NCBI GenBank assembly: GCA_937965795.1
Contig: CALCMD010000008.1
Span: 1-64,000 of the forward strand
From: an uncultured Lachnospiraceae bacterium
Lineage (GTDB): Bacteria; Bacillota; Clostridia; Lachnospirales; Lachnospiraceae
Reading direction: 5' to 3'
DNA: 64,000 bases
The stretch's first letter is position 1. Each line of letters opens with the position of its first letter. Below are positions 42,431-51,944 of the stretch, in pieces. Under the pieces are notes generated by a model. The model saw nothing but the letters and a program-made list of their open reading frames with translations. It searched no databases and was not told where the DNA came from. The translations under genes and the position numbers were made by a program.

Positions 42431-45013
42431 TTACCTCCTCACAGCCGTCAGTTTTCCATCCAGGACATCGATCCGAATGGTATCTTCCGCCTGAATGTCA
42501 CCGGAAAGAATCATCCTGGCGGCCAGTGTTTCCACATTCTTCTGAAGGAAACGCTTCAGCGGTCTCGCTCCGTAGGTCGGATCATATCCTCCCTCTATAA
42601 TATAGCTCTTCGCCTCTTCCGTCAACTCCAGAGAAATCTCCTGCCCCGCCAGACGTTTATTCAGATCGTCCATCATCAGATCTACGATTCTTCCGATATT
42701 TTCTTTCGTCAGGGGCTTAAACATAATAATCTCATCCAGACGGTTCAGAAATTCCGGCCGGAAATGATTTCTCAAATCATTCATCACCATCTTTTCGGCT
42801 GCCGGTTCGATCTCGCCATTCTCCTGAATTCCATCCAGCAGATAGGAGGAGCCGAGATTGGAAGTCATAATCAGGATGGTATTTTTAAAGTCTACGGTTC
42901 GTCCCTGGGAATCGGTAATACGGCCGTCATCCAAAACCTGCAAAAGAACGTTAAACACATCCGGATGCGCCTTTTCGATCTCGTCAAACAATACGACCGA
43001 GTACGGCTTTCTGCGAACTGCTTCCGTGAGCTGTCCTCCTTCCTCATACCCCACATATCCTGGAGGCGCTCCGATCAGTCGTGACACAGAGTATTTCTCC
43101 ATATATTCACTCATGTCAATGCGCACCATATTCTGTTCATCGTCAAACAGGCTGGCAGCGAGCGCTTTCGCCAGCTCCGTCTTACCGACTCCCGTAGGCC
43201 CTAAGAACAGGAAGGAACCAATCGGCTTCGTCGGGTCTTTGATTCCTGCTTTCGACCGGAGAATCGCCTCCGTCACCTTCTGCACGCCGTCATCCTGCCC
43301 GATCACTCTCTGGTGCAGCTCGTCGTCCAGATGCAGAATCTTACTTCTCTCCCCCTCCGTCAGTTTCGCCACCGGAATCCCTGTCCATCTGGAAATGATT
43401 CTGGCGATCTCCTCGTCTGTCACGCTTTCATGCACCAGAGACAGATCCTGGCTCTTAATCTTTGCTTCTTCCACCGCAAGCTGCTGCTGGAGCTTCGGCA
43501 GCTCGCCGTATTGCAGCTCCGCCGCCCGGTTCAGATCATAATTTCTCTGCGCCTTTTCGATTTCCTTATTCATATTTTCAATCTGCTCACGCAGCTTCGA
43601 CAGATTTTCCACTGAATGCTTTTCATTATCCCACTGTGCCTTTTTCGCATTAAAGGCGTCACGCTGTTCCGCAAGCTCCCTCTGGAGAGCCGCCAGACGA
43701 TCCTGACTGAGCTTATCGGTCTCCTTCTTCAAAGCCGCTTCCTCAATCTCCATCTGCATAATGCGCCTGCGCAGCTCATCTAACTCTGTCGGCATGGAAT
43801 CCAGCTCCGTCTTAATCAGCGCGCACGCCTCGTCCACCAGATCAATCGCTTTGTCCGGAAGGAAACGGTCGGAAATATAGCGATGGGAAAGGGTCGCCGC
43901 CGCCACCAGCGCGCCATCCGTGATCTTTACTCCGTGGTAAACCTCATAACGCTCTTTCAGCCCCCGGAGAATGGAAATCGTATCTTCTACAGACGGCTCA
44001 TCTACCAGGACCGGCTGGAAACGCCGTTCCAGGGCGGCGTCTTTTTCAATATACTGCCGGTACTCGTCCAGGGTCGTGGCTCCGATGCAATGCAGCTCTC
44101 CCCGCGCCAGCATGGGCTTTAACATGTTCCCCGCATCCATGGCGCCGTCTGTCTTTCCTGCGCCGACGATCAAATGAAGCTCGTCAATAAAGAGGATAAT
44201 CTCGCCCTCGCTCTTTCTGACCTCCTCCAAAACGGCTTTTAAACGTTCCTCAAATTCACCCCGGTATTTCGCCCCCGCTACCAGAGCCCCCATGTCCAGA
44301 GCAAAAATTTTCTTATTTTTCAGTCCTTCCGGCACGTCCCCCCGGACGATACGCTGTGCCAGACCTTCTACCGCCGCCGTTTTTCCGACGCCAGGCTCTC
44401 CAATAAGCACCGGATTATTCTTCGTCTTTCTGGACAGAATGCGGATGACATTCCGTATCTCCGCATCACGCCCGATGACCGGGTCCAGCTTCTGATTTCT
44501 CGCTTTCTCCACCAGCTCCTGCCCATATTTGTTCAGGGTGTCATAGGTCGCTTCCGGGTTGTCGCTGGTCACCCTCTGGTTTCCTCTGACGGTGGACAGC
44601 GCCTGCAAAAAGCGTTCCCGCGTGATGCCATATTCTTTCAGAAGCTCCTTAACCGCTGGATTCGGATAACGGAGCAGCGCCAGGAACAGGTGCTCTACGG
44701 AAACGTATTCGTCTCCCATTGCCTTTGCCTCATCCTCTGCACTCACCAGTACCTTATTCAAATGCTGCCCGATATAAATCTGACCGCCGGATACTTTCGG
44801 ACGTTTGTTCAGGGCATTGTCCAGATTTCTTGCGAAATGCTCTGCATTGATTTCCATTTTTTCCAGCAATTTTAAAATCAGGCTGTCACTCTGATTCAAC
44901 AGGTTATACAACAGATGTTCCTGCTCCACTTCCTGATTCCCATATTCATATGCCACTTTTTCCAGGTCATTTACCGCCTGTAAAGATTTCTGTGTAAATT
45001 TATTAATATTCAT
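42431..45013 (-). CDS. clpB: ATP-dependent disaggregase ClpB
   Basis: 860 residues from the ATG at 45013 (GAGGAGGCGCTCT). This Hsp100 chaperone pulls proteins out of aggregates with DnaK. Clp N domain about 1-145. The first AAA+ module has [13 protein letters not shown]. The middle coiled coil lies at about 400-525. The second AAA+ module has [14 protein letters not shown] and the arginine-finger region. There is no ClpP-binding IGF loop of the ClpA/C kind that I can see. I saw no CIRCE (HrcA) operator upstream. Confidence 0.96.
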   Translation of the reverse strand: MNINKFTQKSLQAVNDLEKVAYEYGNQEVEQEHLLYNLLNQSDSLILKLLEKMEINAEHFARNLDNALNKRPKVSGGQIYIGQHLNKVLVSAEDEAKAMGDEYVSVEHLFLALLRYPNPAVKELLKEYGITRERFLQALSTVRGNQRVTSDNPEATYDTLNKYGQELVEKARNQKLDPVIGRDAEIRNVIRILSRKTKNNPVLIGEPGVGKTAAVEGLAQRIVRGDVPEGLKNKKIFALDMGALVAGAKYRGEFEERLKAVLEEVRKSEGEIILFIDELHLIVGAGKTDGAMDAGNMLKPMLARGELHCIGATTLDEYRQYIEKDAALERRFQPVLVDEPSVEDTISILRGLKERYEVYHGVKITDGALVAAATLSHRYISDRFLPDKAIDLVDEACALIKTELDSMPTELDELRRRIMQMEIEEAALKKETDKLSQDRLAALQRELAEQRDAFNAKKAQWDNEKHSVENLSKLREQIENMNKEIEKAQRNYDLNRAAELQYGELPKLQQQLAVEEAKIKSQDLSLVHESVTDEEIARIISRWTGIPVAKLTEGERSKILHLDDELHQRVIGQDDGVQKVTEAILRSKAGIKDPTKPIGSFLFLGPTGVGKTELAKALAASLFDDEQNMVRIDMSEYMEKYSVSRLIGAPPGYVGYEEGGQLTEAVRRKPYSVVLFDEIEKAHPDVFNVLLQVLDDGRITDSQGRTVDFKNTILIMTSNLGSSYLLDGIQENGEIEPAAEKMVMNDLRNHFRPEFLNRLDEIIMFKPLTKENIGRIVDLMMDDLNKRLAGQEISLELTEEAKSYIIEGGYDPTYGARPLKRFLQKNVETLAARMILSGDIQAEDTIRIDVLDGKLTAVRR

Positions 45014-45269
45014 AGAGCGCCTCCTCTCAGAAGAAAACATTCTTTGTTTGTTCTATAACTACTATAACATATATTTTTGAAATTGCAAGCCTTTTTTCTT
45101 TTGTAATTTCTTTTTTATCATGCGTATGTGACCTTCAAAAATAAAATGTAATTTATTCTTTTGTTTTTCAGCCATCTGTTATATCATCTTTTAAGATGAT
45201 ATGCTTAACTGGACAGCCAGTAGAGCGGCTGCGGCTTCCCGTCCTGAGTCTTGACAAGGAGGGATGCTC

Positions 45270-45353
45270 ATGAGTACATATGAGGAATTCATGATTATTC
45301 TTGCGACTGCAAGCTTGATTATTGCAATTCTTAATTATACACATAGAAAATAG
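45270..45353 (+). CDS. Small hydrophobic peptide, type I toxin candidate
   Basis: 27 residues, MSTYEEFMIILATASLIIAI then a basic tail ending HRK. The ATG has AAGGAGGG nicely placed. One membrane helix with a charged tail is the pattern of TxpA/BsrG/Fst-type and 'putative holin-like' toxins that damage the membrane when over-made. An antisense RNA from a perfect promoter covers its 3' end. Confidence 0.68.
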   Translation: MSTYEEFMIILATASLIIAILNYTHRK

Positions 45354-45452
45354 CCGCCCTGCTCCTGACAAAAGTAGACGGCTATTTCAATAGTTAATAC
45401 AAATTTTCGCCAGGACGGGGGAGCTTCAACCTCCCTTACTGGCTATCTTGTT
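45345..45452 (-). ncRNA. Antisense RNA antitoxin, cassette 1
   Basis: Expected transcript of about 105 nt from the promoter at 45459-45487. It ends in an AAATAGCCG/CGGCTATTT hairpin followed by T-rich sequence (45345-45387). The terminator covers the toxin stop codon, so the RNA pairs with the toxin mRNA 3' end. Ends are predicted. Confidence 0.65.
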
Positions 45453-45458
45453 AAGCAT

Positions 45459-45487
45459 ATTATAGAGCAATCCCTTCTGCTTGTCAA
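45459..45487 (-). promoter_or_regulatory. Antisense promoter, cassette 1
   Basis: TTGACA, 17 nt, TATAAT on the minus strand, an exact consensus. Confidence 0.85.
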
Positions 45488-45592
45488 ATCCAATTTTCGC
45501 ATTGCCTTAAAACTACTATTTTTTTCGCGACTTTTTTATCGCGTATATGTGATTTTAAAAAGCAAAATGCAACTAGATGATATGCTTAACAT

Positions 45593-45649
45593 GGGAACCG
45601 TTGGGGCGTTATTACTCTTGTTATAACGATTATGAAATGCAAAAAATAG
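45593..45649 (+). pseudogene. Toxin remnant in cassette 2
   Basis: A frame reading WGVITLVITIMKCKK and ending in TAG at 45647-45649 matches the tail of a type I toxin. It has no start codon or ribosome site, and a stop (TAA) lies just upstream. The region between the left boundary and this tail has been lost compared with cassette 1. Confidence 0.5.
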
Positions 45650-45739
45650 CGCCCCTGTCCTGGTAAGATAAGGCGCTACTTTTTGTGACAAATTATTCTG
45701 CCGACGGTCAGGTGTACGCTGGCCAACGGTTCTCTTGTT
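45640..45739 (-). ncRNA. Antisense RNA antitoxin, cassette 2 (toxin lost)
   Basis: Expected from the promoter at 45746-45774. It ends in a TAGCGCC/GGCGCTA hairpin and a T-run (45641-45684). The cassette is bounded by the same 11-bp inverted repeats (45580-45590 and 45737-45747). Ends are predicted. Confidence 0.55.
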
Positions 45740-45745
45740 AAGCAT

Positions 45746-45774
45746 ATTATAGAGCAATCTGTCTGACCTGTCAA
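45746..45774 (-). promoter_or_regulatory. Antisense promoter, cassette 2
   Basis: TTGACA, 17 nt, TATAAT on the minus strand. The 11 bp between GATTGCTC and the -10 box match cassette 1. Confidence 0.8.
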
Positions 45775-45830
45775 ACCAGAATTGTAAAATTATTCTTATT
45801 CCTTCTTGTTCCTCTTATCGCAAAAAGAAT

Positions 45831-45850
45831 CCCCGGCAAATCGCCGGGGA
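45831..45850 (-). terminator. Terminator after the giant glycosidase gene
   Basis: CCCCGGC/GCCGGGG stem with a short loop. On the minus strand it is followed by ATTCTTTTTG, 25 bp past the stop at 45875. Confidence 0.75.
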
Positions 45851-45874
45851 CCCTTTTTTCTCTTACTTTTTCTC

Positions 45875-48800
45875 TTACTTTTTAATCTTTACGCCTGTAC
45901 TCTGCCCCTTCTTTGCAAGCAGCTTCCGGTAGGTCTTATATTTCGCTGCCGGAACTTTAATCACCGCTTTTTTATAAATGCCTTTGAACGCATTTTTTCC
46001 GGCTTTTTTCAGTCCCTTACTCTTAATGGTGATATTTTTCAGCTTCTTACAGCCTGCGAATGCTTTTTCGCCGATCTGTGTCAGCTTTGTCCCATTCATG
46101 GTCACTTTTTTCAGCTTCGTGCATCCTTCAAATGCGCCGTCGCCGATCGTTTCCACATTCTTTCCGATAACTGCGCTCGCTGCTTTCATGTTTCCTTTGA
46201 ACGCGCCTGCCGCGACTGCTGTGATTCGGTAGCTCCTGCCGCCCAGAACGACCGTGTTGTAAACCGTAATCTTCGTAAGCTTGTCATTCTTGATGCCTGT
46301 AACCTCGGCAGTCAGCTTCTCCGTATCCGTTACTTTATAGAAGTAATTGCCGTTATCATAGGTCTTTCCTGCCTGAATCGGCTGGTTATCTTCTGGTTTA
46401 TCTGCTGTGCCAAGCTGCTTCTGCATCTCTTCAAACTGTGCTTTTGCTTCCAGAGCTGCTTTTTCTGCCGCTTCCGCCTTCTTCCTTGCTTCCTCGGCTG
46501 CTTTCTGCGCCGCCTCAGCCTGCTCTTTCAGCCTTTCCAGTTCGGCTTTCTGCGCTGCCGCTTCCTGCTGCGCCCTTTCAAGCTCCGCTTTCGCTTCTGC
46601 CGCCGCCTGTTCTGCCGCTGCCGCTTTCCGGTCTGCTTCTGCCGCCGCCTGTGCCGCAAGCTCCGCCGCCTGCTTGTTCGCTGCCGCCTGTGCTTTCGCC
46701 TGGTCTGCCACCTGCTGAGCCGCTTCCGCTGCCGCCTGCGCCGCTGCTGCCGCCGCTTCCAGATCACTCGTATCTGCTGCAAGGTCTGCCGCTGCTTTCA
46801 TGATGCTTTCTGTCGCCTGTACAAACGCCGCGCTGTCCGCATCCTCATTCCTAAGGACTTCCGCTGCCGCCGTCAGGGAAGCTCTCAGGGCATTCGCACT
46901 TTCTTCGGTATAACCGGATGTATTCATATCTTTATAGGCGTTGTATACGATCGTCAGCATAGACTTCTTCGCATTTTTCTCTGCTGCTGCCGCCTGCGCC
47001 TGTGCCGCTTCCGCCGCCTTTTGCGCTGCTTCCGCTGTGGCCTGTGCCGCTTCTGCCGCTTCTTTATTCGCCGCTGCCTGAGCCAATGCCTGCTGTGCCA
47101 CGGTATTTGCTGCCTTCGCCGCTTCATCTGCCGCTGCAATCGCCGCGGATAAATCCGAGGTATCCAGAACAAGCCCTGCCGCCGCTGCCAGAATATCCGA
47201 TGCCGCCTGTGCTCTTTCTTCTTCCTCACTGGCTTCCTTGTCTAAAACAGCCTCTGCTTTCGCCAAAGCATCTGTCAAAGCCTGTGCGCTCTCTGCCGTA
47301 TAGGCGCTCACATCCAGCCTTGCATAAGCATGATAGACAACTGATAACAGGCCGCTTCCTGTAATATCTTTTACCTCCAGATTCCGGATCGCTTCGCTAA
47401 GCGCCTGCGCTGCCGCATCGACTTCTTCCTGCGCCGCATCCTCTTTTCCTGCAAGCGCCTGTGCCGCCATAAGCGCTTTCTGCATTTCCGCCCAGCTCTC
47501 CGCCGTATAATCGCCTTCTTTCAGCCCTTTTGTCCTTTCAATGGCTGCATTTAACGCTTCTTTATCAGCAGTCCCTTCTTTTACAAATTCAGCCTTTACC
47601 GTCACATCTCCTGCCGGCATCATAAATGCGCCGTCCTCGATTTCTGTTCCGTTTCCATCGTCTTTGGTATAATATTTCAGGCTTCCCTCTGCGAGCTTAT
47701 ATCCTTCATCCGCAGCGGCAAAAACCGTAACCGTCTCCCCGGAGGACGCAATCGGATTCGTAATCAGAATGCTTCCATTTTCCATATCTTCCGCAGATAC
47801 GTAAAAACTACTGCCAAGCGTAATTGCTGCCAGGTTAAAATTCCCCCAGTTCTTGTCATATAAAGTATCATTGCTGATTTCCACATGCAATACCGAATCC
47901 GCATCCTCCAGAAGATACTCCATAGAAATCATGCCGTATTTTGCCGGTGTTCCGCCTGCCTGCGCCCCCGTGTCAAAATATTCCGCATATTTCTTTACCG
48001 TCTCTCCTCCCTTCACTACAGAAGCGCTTATTTTTACTTTCGCAGACCATGCACCCAGGTGTATCCCCACATTCTGCTTTCTTACAGAATACGGAAGATC
48101 AAACGCAATTCCGTTTCCGGCCTGTTCAAAAACAATTCCTTTACTATAGCTTCCTGAAGCATTATTCGTTCCGTCTTTAAAGGAAAACGTCGTATCACAG
48201 GAATTTCCATTTAACTTCGTAACTGTCTGGATAGCGGAAAGATTTGCAATGCCTATACCCCCGGCCTTTTTTTCAATCTGTTCCAAATCCGTGGCCGTAA
48301 ACAGCTTCCAGTCCGCAGAGCCTTCTTCTGTCAGATTCACTGTTTCCGGCGCTGTGTGTGAACCCAATACGACCTGTGTATCTTCTGCCTCCGGAACCGG
48401 AATACTTTCTTCTGTCTCTTTTACCGTAACTGCCTGGAGCGCAAGCCAGTCGTAATATGCCCTCTGCGCATCTGTACGTTTTACTTCCTCCGGAATTTCG
48501 GATACGCTCTTAGAGTCCGTAGATTCTGCACCGTCTTTGATTCCCGTAACAAACACATCATATCGTTTATAATTCGTAAGCCCTTCTACTTTGCAGGGAA
48601 ATTCCTCTGTATCTGTTACGTTCCAGGTATTTTCTTCTGCCATTTTATAATAGATACGGTAACTGTCATAAGAAATGCCTTCCGGCGCGGCTGCGCTGAC
48701 CAAAAGCGCGGCGTTTCCGGATTCTGCTTTCACCTGTACCGGGGCTTCTAAAACTTCTCTTCCGCCCTCTTCCAGCACGATGGCCTTTAAGCTGATCTCT

Positions 48801-51058
48801 CCCGGCTCTTTTCCCTCCTGTTCCATCGTAACCGTAACCATCATATCCGTATCTTTGGAAGCGCAGTTCGGTATCTCTACCGCATAAACAGTCTCTTCCT
48901 CCCCGCCTTCTAATTCCGCTGTTTTCGTCACCTGGGAAGCATCCATCAGATCAGCTTCCACTTTTGCCGTTCCGTTCTTTACCCCAATCAGAGCTTTCGC
49001 TGTCTGCATCGTATTAGACGCAGGAACCATAAACATAAAGCCTTCCCCTCCATGCGGAGACGTTGTCTTTGTATATTCTTTTGCATTTTCTGCGCCAAGC
49101 GTCTGCATCGTCTGGCTGTCTCTTAGATTTGTGGGATATTTGCTGTTTGTGCGGTAATATCCTACTGTGTTTACATTAAAAATTTTCTTATTTCCTTTTT
49201 CCATCTGGTTTGGAAGCCCGTCTGTCCGGACAGAAGTTCCTTCCTCTCCAAACAGTACTGCACTGTCTGCTGCTTCTATCCGCTCCGCTGCAAAAGATCC
49301 TTCTGCGTTTTTGCTTGTCCGGATACCAAGATATGCAGGATTCCCATCTGTTCCTTCAATGAAATACTCATGTTCCCCGGCTTCTGCCTGTATCGTCTGT
49401 GATTTCCCTCCGATTTTTACACGGAGCTCAAAACCGTGGTCTGCTTTTACCGTAAGCTTTGCCCCCGATGTATCGTTCACCCGCTCGCTACAGAAAAGGT
49501 TTACAAAGTTTTCGCCTTCTGCTCCGTTAAAATAAAGGTTCTCCACGCCAAACGCCTCGGTGAGCTTGATGTTCCATTCAATGGCGTTCTCATTTCCTTT
49601 TATGGTAATGCCTGCGAGGTCTTCCAGCACCGACCCGATGCCAAGCGCGCCTGCCCATCCTACAAAATTTGATCTGGAAGGCTCCGTATCTGAAAATTCC
49701 GTCGACCCCGGAATCGAGTATTCCGAAGAATAATTTTCCCAAAGTGTATGCAGAAGATTTCCGTTTCTGTCATATGCTCCACGAACGCAGACGTCCGCAA
49801 GCCCGTTAATATGGCGCACCGCCTCTTTAAACGCCAGCTCATCATATCCATACTTTTGCAGACCTTTGATCCACTGGTAAGAAGTCGGAGACCACATCGC
49901 CCCGTTCCAGTATCCACCTGTCGGCTTAAAGGTACTGTAATCATAACAGACTGTGGCAAGCCCGTTCGGCCGGAACATCTTATTGGAATTTAAAGCATAT
50001 TCTTCAATCATCCGATCGGCCTGTTCCTCCGTAGCTACGCCTGCCGCCAGCGCCCACAGGCCGGTCGGCGTCGCAATGTTGGTAAATTCGCTCGTCTCTG
50101 CATCCGCATTAAAGAAAAAGCCTCCGTCCTGCGACCATAATTTTTCCTGTATGATCTGCTTCAAATCTGCCTCTTCTTGCTGATATTTTTCTTTCATCTC
50201 CTGATATTTCGTCCGGTCTTCTGTCGTAAGGCTCTCGTCCTTCGCAAGGACTTCATCTAAAATTCTTACAATATAATCTGCCGCCTGTCCCTGCTGGATG
50301 GACATATCATTTGCCGCCTGTCCCCATCCCGACCAGTCCTGGTTTGGCGTATTATCAAGTCCGTTTCCCTGCCCGTTTGAAACATACAGCCCTTCCGCCG
50401 GGCCAGATTTATGTGTCCTTGTCCGCTTTAAAAACTGCCAGTAGGCATCTAATCTGTCAATAATTGCTTTCCCTTTGACTTTTTTCGTAAAACGCGAAAT
50501 ATCTCCGTGAATCTGATATTGCTCCCATTCCGCCCAGGCAAACATCGGCGGGTTGATTGCGTCTACCGTCTGATAATCTCCATAATATGACTGTCCGCTG
50601 CCCTGATAGATCATTCTGGAGATATAACCGTCCGAATCATCATTCGAATCCGTCTGATGGTAATAAAAATTATCCATAGAATTTAAGGTCGGAAATTCAT
50701 GAATGCCGTATTTATCAAACATCATCATAAACAGCGTATCCCACTGAAAAATCCTGTTATCAAATGCCTCGTCCACATAATAAGCCGTCGCGTCATCCGT
50801 CGTAAGCTCAGGATTCAACGCCTTCGTAACTGCTGTAATATTGCTTTTATGACTCTGCCAGGCTGTTTCATACAGAGTTTCCCAATCCTTATGTTTGGAA
50901 AAATGTACTTTCGGCAGCCGCTCCATATCAATCTCATACCCTCCGGCAACTGTTTCCGGCGCTGCCAACACAGACACCGGCAGGGAGGTAATCGCTACCG
51001 CTCCTGCCAGCGCCACGCTCATAACGCCTTTCGCCATCTGTTTCATCCCTTTTAACAT
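45875..51058 (-). CDS. Giant secreted multidomain glycoside hydrolase (GH63/MGH1-like)
   Basis: 1727 residues. Signal peptide about 1-33 (ending SVLAAPE). An (alpha/alpha)6-barrel glycosidase lies at about 60-520: QWDTLFMMMFDKYG, PTGGYWNGAMWSPTSYQWIK, LWENYSSEYSIPGSTEFSD, FVGWAGALGIGSVLEDL, like GH63/GH37 enzymes. Further parts are an Fn3-like domain (about 765-860), a lectin/NPCBM-like domain (about 905-1090), a FIVAR-type helix (about 1155-1220), two repeats containing VYxAYxxxxxSxYTxES, two Ala-rich coiled coils (about 1305-1370 and 1435-1545), and a BspA-like leucine-rich end (about 1615-1720) ending in a lysine-rich tail. No LPxTG is present. It probably trims alpha-linked glucans or host glycans at the surface. 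Confidence 0.85.
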   Translation of the reverse strand: MLKGMKQMAKGVMSVALAGAVAITSLPVSVLAAPETVAGGYEIDMERLPKVHFSKHKDWETLYETAWQSHKSNITAVTKALNPELTTDDATAYYVDEAFDNRIFQWDTLFMMMFDKYGIHEFPTLNSMDNFYYHQTDSNDDSDGYISRMIYQGSGQSYYGDYQTVDAINPPMFAWAEWEQYQIHGDISRFTKKVKGKAIIDRLDAYWQFLKRTRTHKSGPAEGLYVSNGQGNGLDNTPNQDWSGWGQAANDMSIQQGQAADYIVRILDEVLAKDESLTTEDRTKYQEMKEKYQQEEADLKQIIQEKLWSQDGGFFFNADAETSEFTNIATPTGLWALAAGVATEEQADRMIEEYALNSNKMFRPNGLATVCYDYSTFKPTGGYWNGAMWSPTSYQWIKGLQKYGYDELAFKEAVRHINGLADVCVRGAYDRNGNLLHTLWENYSSEYSIPGSTEFSDTEPSRSNFVGWAGALGIGSVLEDLAGITIKGNENAIEWNIKLTEAFGVENLYFNGAEGENFVNLFCSERVNDTSGAKLTVKADHGFELRVKIGGKSQTIQAEAGEHEYFIEGTDGNPAYLGIRTSKNAEGSFAAERIEAADSAVLFGEEGTSVRTDGLPNQMEKGNKKIFNVNTVGYYRTNSKYPTNLRDSQTMQTLGAENAKEYTKTTSPHGGEGFMFMVPASNTMQTAKALIGVKNGTAKVEADLMDASQVTKTAELEGGEEETVYAVEIPNCASKDTDMMVTVTMEQEGKEPGEISLKAIVLEEGGREVLEAPVQVKAESGNAALLVSAAAPEGISYDSYRIYYKMAEENTWNVTDTEEFPCKVEGLTNYKRYDVFVTGIKDGAESTDSKSVSEIPEEVKRTDAQRAYYDWLALQAVTVKETEESIPVPEAEDTQVVLGSHTAPETVNLTEEGSADWKLFTATDLEQIEKKAGGIGIANLSAIQTVTKLNGNSCDTTFSFKDGTNNASGSYSKGIVFEQAGNGIAFDLPYSVRKQNVGIHLGAWSAKVKISASVVKGGETVKKYAEYFDTGAQAGGTPAKYGMISMEYLLEDADSVLHVEISNDTLYDKNWGNFNLAAITLGSSFYVSAEDMENGSILITNPIASSGETVTVFAAADEGYKLAEGSLKYYTKDDGNGTEIEDGAFMMPAGDVTVKAEFVKEGTADKEALNAAIERTKGLKEGDYTAESWAEMQKALMAAQALAGKEDAAQEEVDAAAQALSEAIRNLEVKDITGSGLLSVVYHAYARLDVSAYTAESAQALTDALAKAEAVLDKEASEEEERAQAASDILAAAAGLVLDTSDLSAAIAAADEAAKAANTVAQQALAQAAANKEAAEAAQATAEAAQKAAEAAQAQAAAAEKNAKKSMLTIVYNAYKDMNTSGYTEESANALRASLTAAAEVLRNEDADSAAFVQATESIMKAAADLAADTSDLEAAAAAAQAAAEAAQQVADQAKAQAAANKQAAELAAQAAAEADRKAAAAEQAAAEAKAELERAQQEAAAQKAELERLKEQAEAAQKAAEEARKKAEAAEKAALEAKAQFEEMQKQLGTADKPEDNQPIQAGKTYDNGNYFYKVTDTEKLTAEVTGIKNDKLTKITVYNTVVLGGRSYRITAVAAGAFKGNMKAASAVIGKNVETIGDGAFEGCTKLKKVTMNGTKLTQIGEKAFAGCKKLKNITIKSKGLKKAGKNAFKGIYKKAVIKVPAAKYKTYRKLLAKKGQSTGVKIKK

Positions 51059-51190
51059 CTTTTTTTCATCCTTTCTTTTTCATTACACAATATTTTCACT
51101 TTTATGAAACCATTCTATTAAAAATATCAAAAACAGACCATATATTTTTATTTGTTTTTGTCAAAATTTCTTATATTTTTTATGATAATA

Positions 51191-51243
51191 AAAAAAAGCT
51201 GGAATTTTAACGAAAACCTCCAACTTTTTCAGTATTGATTATA
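51191..51243 (-). promoter_or_regulatory. Possible promoter and leader terminator of the giant glycosidase gene
   Basis: A TATAAT at 51238-51243 (minus strand; no good -35) is followed within 50 nt by a GTTGGA/TCCAGC hairpin and eight T. It could be an attenuator 130 bp before the gene, or the terminator of something lost. The rest of 51059-51374 is AT-rich; I see nothing else in it. Confidence 0.3.
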
Positions 51244-51374
51244 CACTTTTCACGAAACATTGTAGTATTCAATTTTTCTTGACACGAAAGGTGAAACGGT
51301 TCCTCTCCTGATTTTGTAAGTAAAACAAACGCAGAAATTTTTGCCAGCAATCCCGTTCCTGTAAAAAATATTTC

Positions 51375-51403
51375 TTGCACTCATTCCCGCATTGTGCTAT
51401 TAT
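51375..51403 (+). promoter_or_regulatory. Promoter of antitoxin RNA 3
   Basis: TTGCAC, 17 nt, TATTAT on the plus strand. Confidence 0.65.
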
Positions 51404-51409
51404 AAATAT

Positions 51410-51508
51410 AAGAAAGCACCCACTCCAATTGTGGATGCTCCCAGTAAGGTATTATATGTCCTTACGGACACCGCCTATCCTGTGTGCTAGACAGGATAGG
51501 CATTTTTA
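51410..51508 (+). ncRNA. Antisense RNA antitoxin of the 38-residue toxin
   Basis: Expected transcript of about 100 nt. It contains a CCACTCC...GGATGCTCC region and ends in GCCTATCCTG/CAGGATAGGC (51473-51499) with a T-rich tail. It overlaps the 3' end of the convergent toxin gene. A close copy lies at 51844-51944. Confidence 0.68.
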
Positions 51509-51622
51509 TTTTCGCTTATTTCTCTTGTCGAGAAAGGCAAGCAATGCGACAATCAAGCTTCCAAACGATAGCAGAACCGCTATAATCCCTATAAAAATCG
51601 AAATGATTTCATACGCTGTCAT
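51506..51622 (-). CDS. Holin-like type I toxin peptide
   Basis: 38 residues, MTAYEIISIFIGIIAVLLSF and a basic end (LDKRNKRK). The ATG follows GGGAGGTGACGCAC. One long hydrophobic helix plus a charged tail places it with 'putative holin-like' toxins of Firmicutes. It faces the antisense RNA gene and shares its 3' end with it. An in-frame extension to 51703 has no ribosome site and is not favoured. Confidence 0.72.
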   Translation of the reverse strand: MTAYEIISIFIGIIAVLLSFGSLIVALLAFLDKRNKRK

Positions 51623-51843
51623 GTGCGTCACCTCCCTTCCTATGTATTCCGGTAAACCGGCTTCCAACCAGGAGGCTGCCACCCTGTCATGGGCGCTTTC
51701 CATATGGAAATATTATCATATTTTGTAAATAATTTCAATATTTTGCAATATCTTTTTTTCAATAAGTTGTGTTTTAAATATCAAATATGATTTTCATAAA
51801 AACATTTCTTGCATTTATTCTCATGCTGTGATATGATAAGTAT

Positions 51844-51944
51844 TAAGAAAGCACCCACTCCAATTGTGGATGCTCCTGGAAAGACATGAAATGCCCTTAC
51901 GGACGCCGCCTATCCTGTGTGCTGGACAGGATAGGCATTTTTAT
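51844..51944 (+). ncRNA. Orphan antitoxin RNA (second copy, no toxin)
   Basis: Promoter TTGCAT, 17 nt, TATGAT at 51809-51837. The following 100 nt closely match 51410-51508, including AAGAAAGCACCCACTCCAAT and the terminator GCCTATCCTG/CAGGATAGGC (51908-51936). Where the toxin gene should face it there is instead the end of the acetyltransferase gene, whose stop lies in the T-run. The RNA may act in trans on the neighbouring toxin mRNA. Confidence 0.65.

Larger units (their letters stand above)
45199..45460. other. Type I toxin-antitoxin cassette 1, bounded by inverted repeats
   Basis: ATATGCTTAAC (45199-45209) and its complement GTTAAGCATAT (45450-45460) bound the unit. Inside are a small hydrophobic toxin frame on the plus strand and a converging antisense RNA on the minus strand. 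A 10-bp stem hairpin (45181-45202) stands at the left edge. Confidence 0.6.

Noticed and set aside
45536..45757. 73-codon minus-strand open frame in cassette 2
   Set aside because: It starts inside the antisense promoter region, has no ribosome site and coincides with the predicted antisense RNA.
45806..47152. 448-codon open frame on the plus strand rich in Cys, Arg and Phe
   Set aside because: It is the antisense of the Ala-rich coiled coils and LRR end of the giant glycosidase; the codon bias of GCC/GCT repeats removes stops. No ribosome site or promoter.
51623..51703. 27-codon extension of the holin-like toxin
   Set aside because: The extension lacks a ribosome site and would put a hydrophilic segment before the membrane helix, unlike related toxins; the ATG at 51622 has GGGAGGTG.
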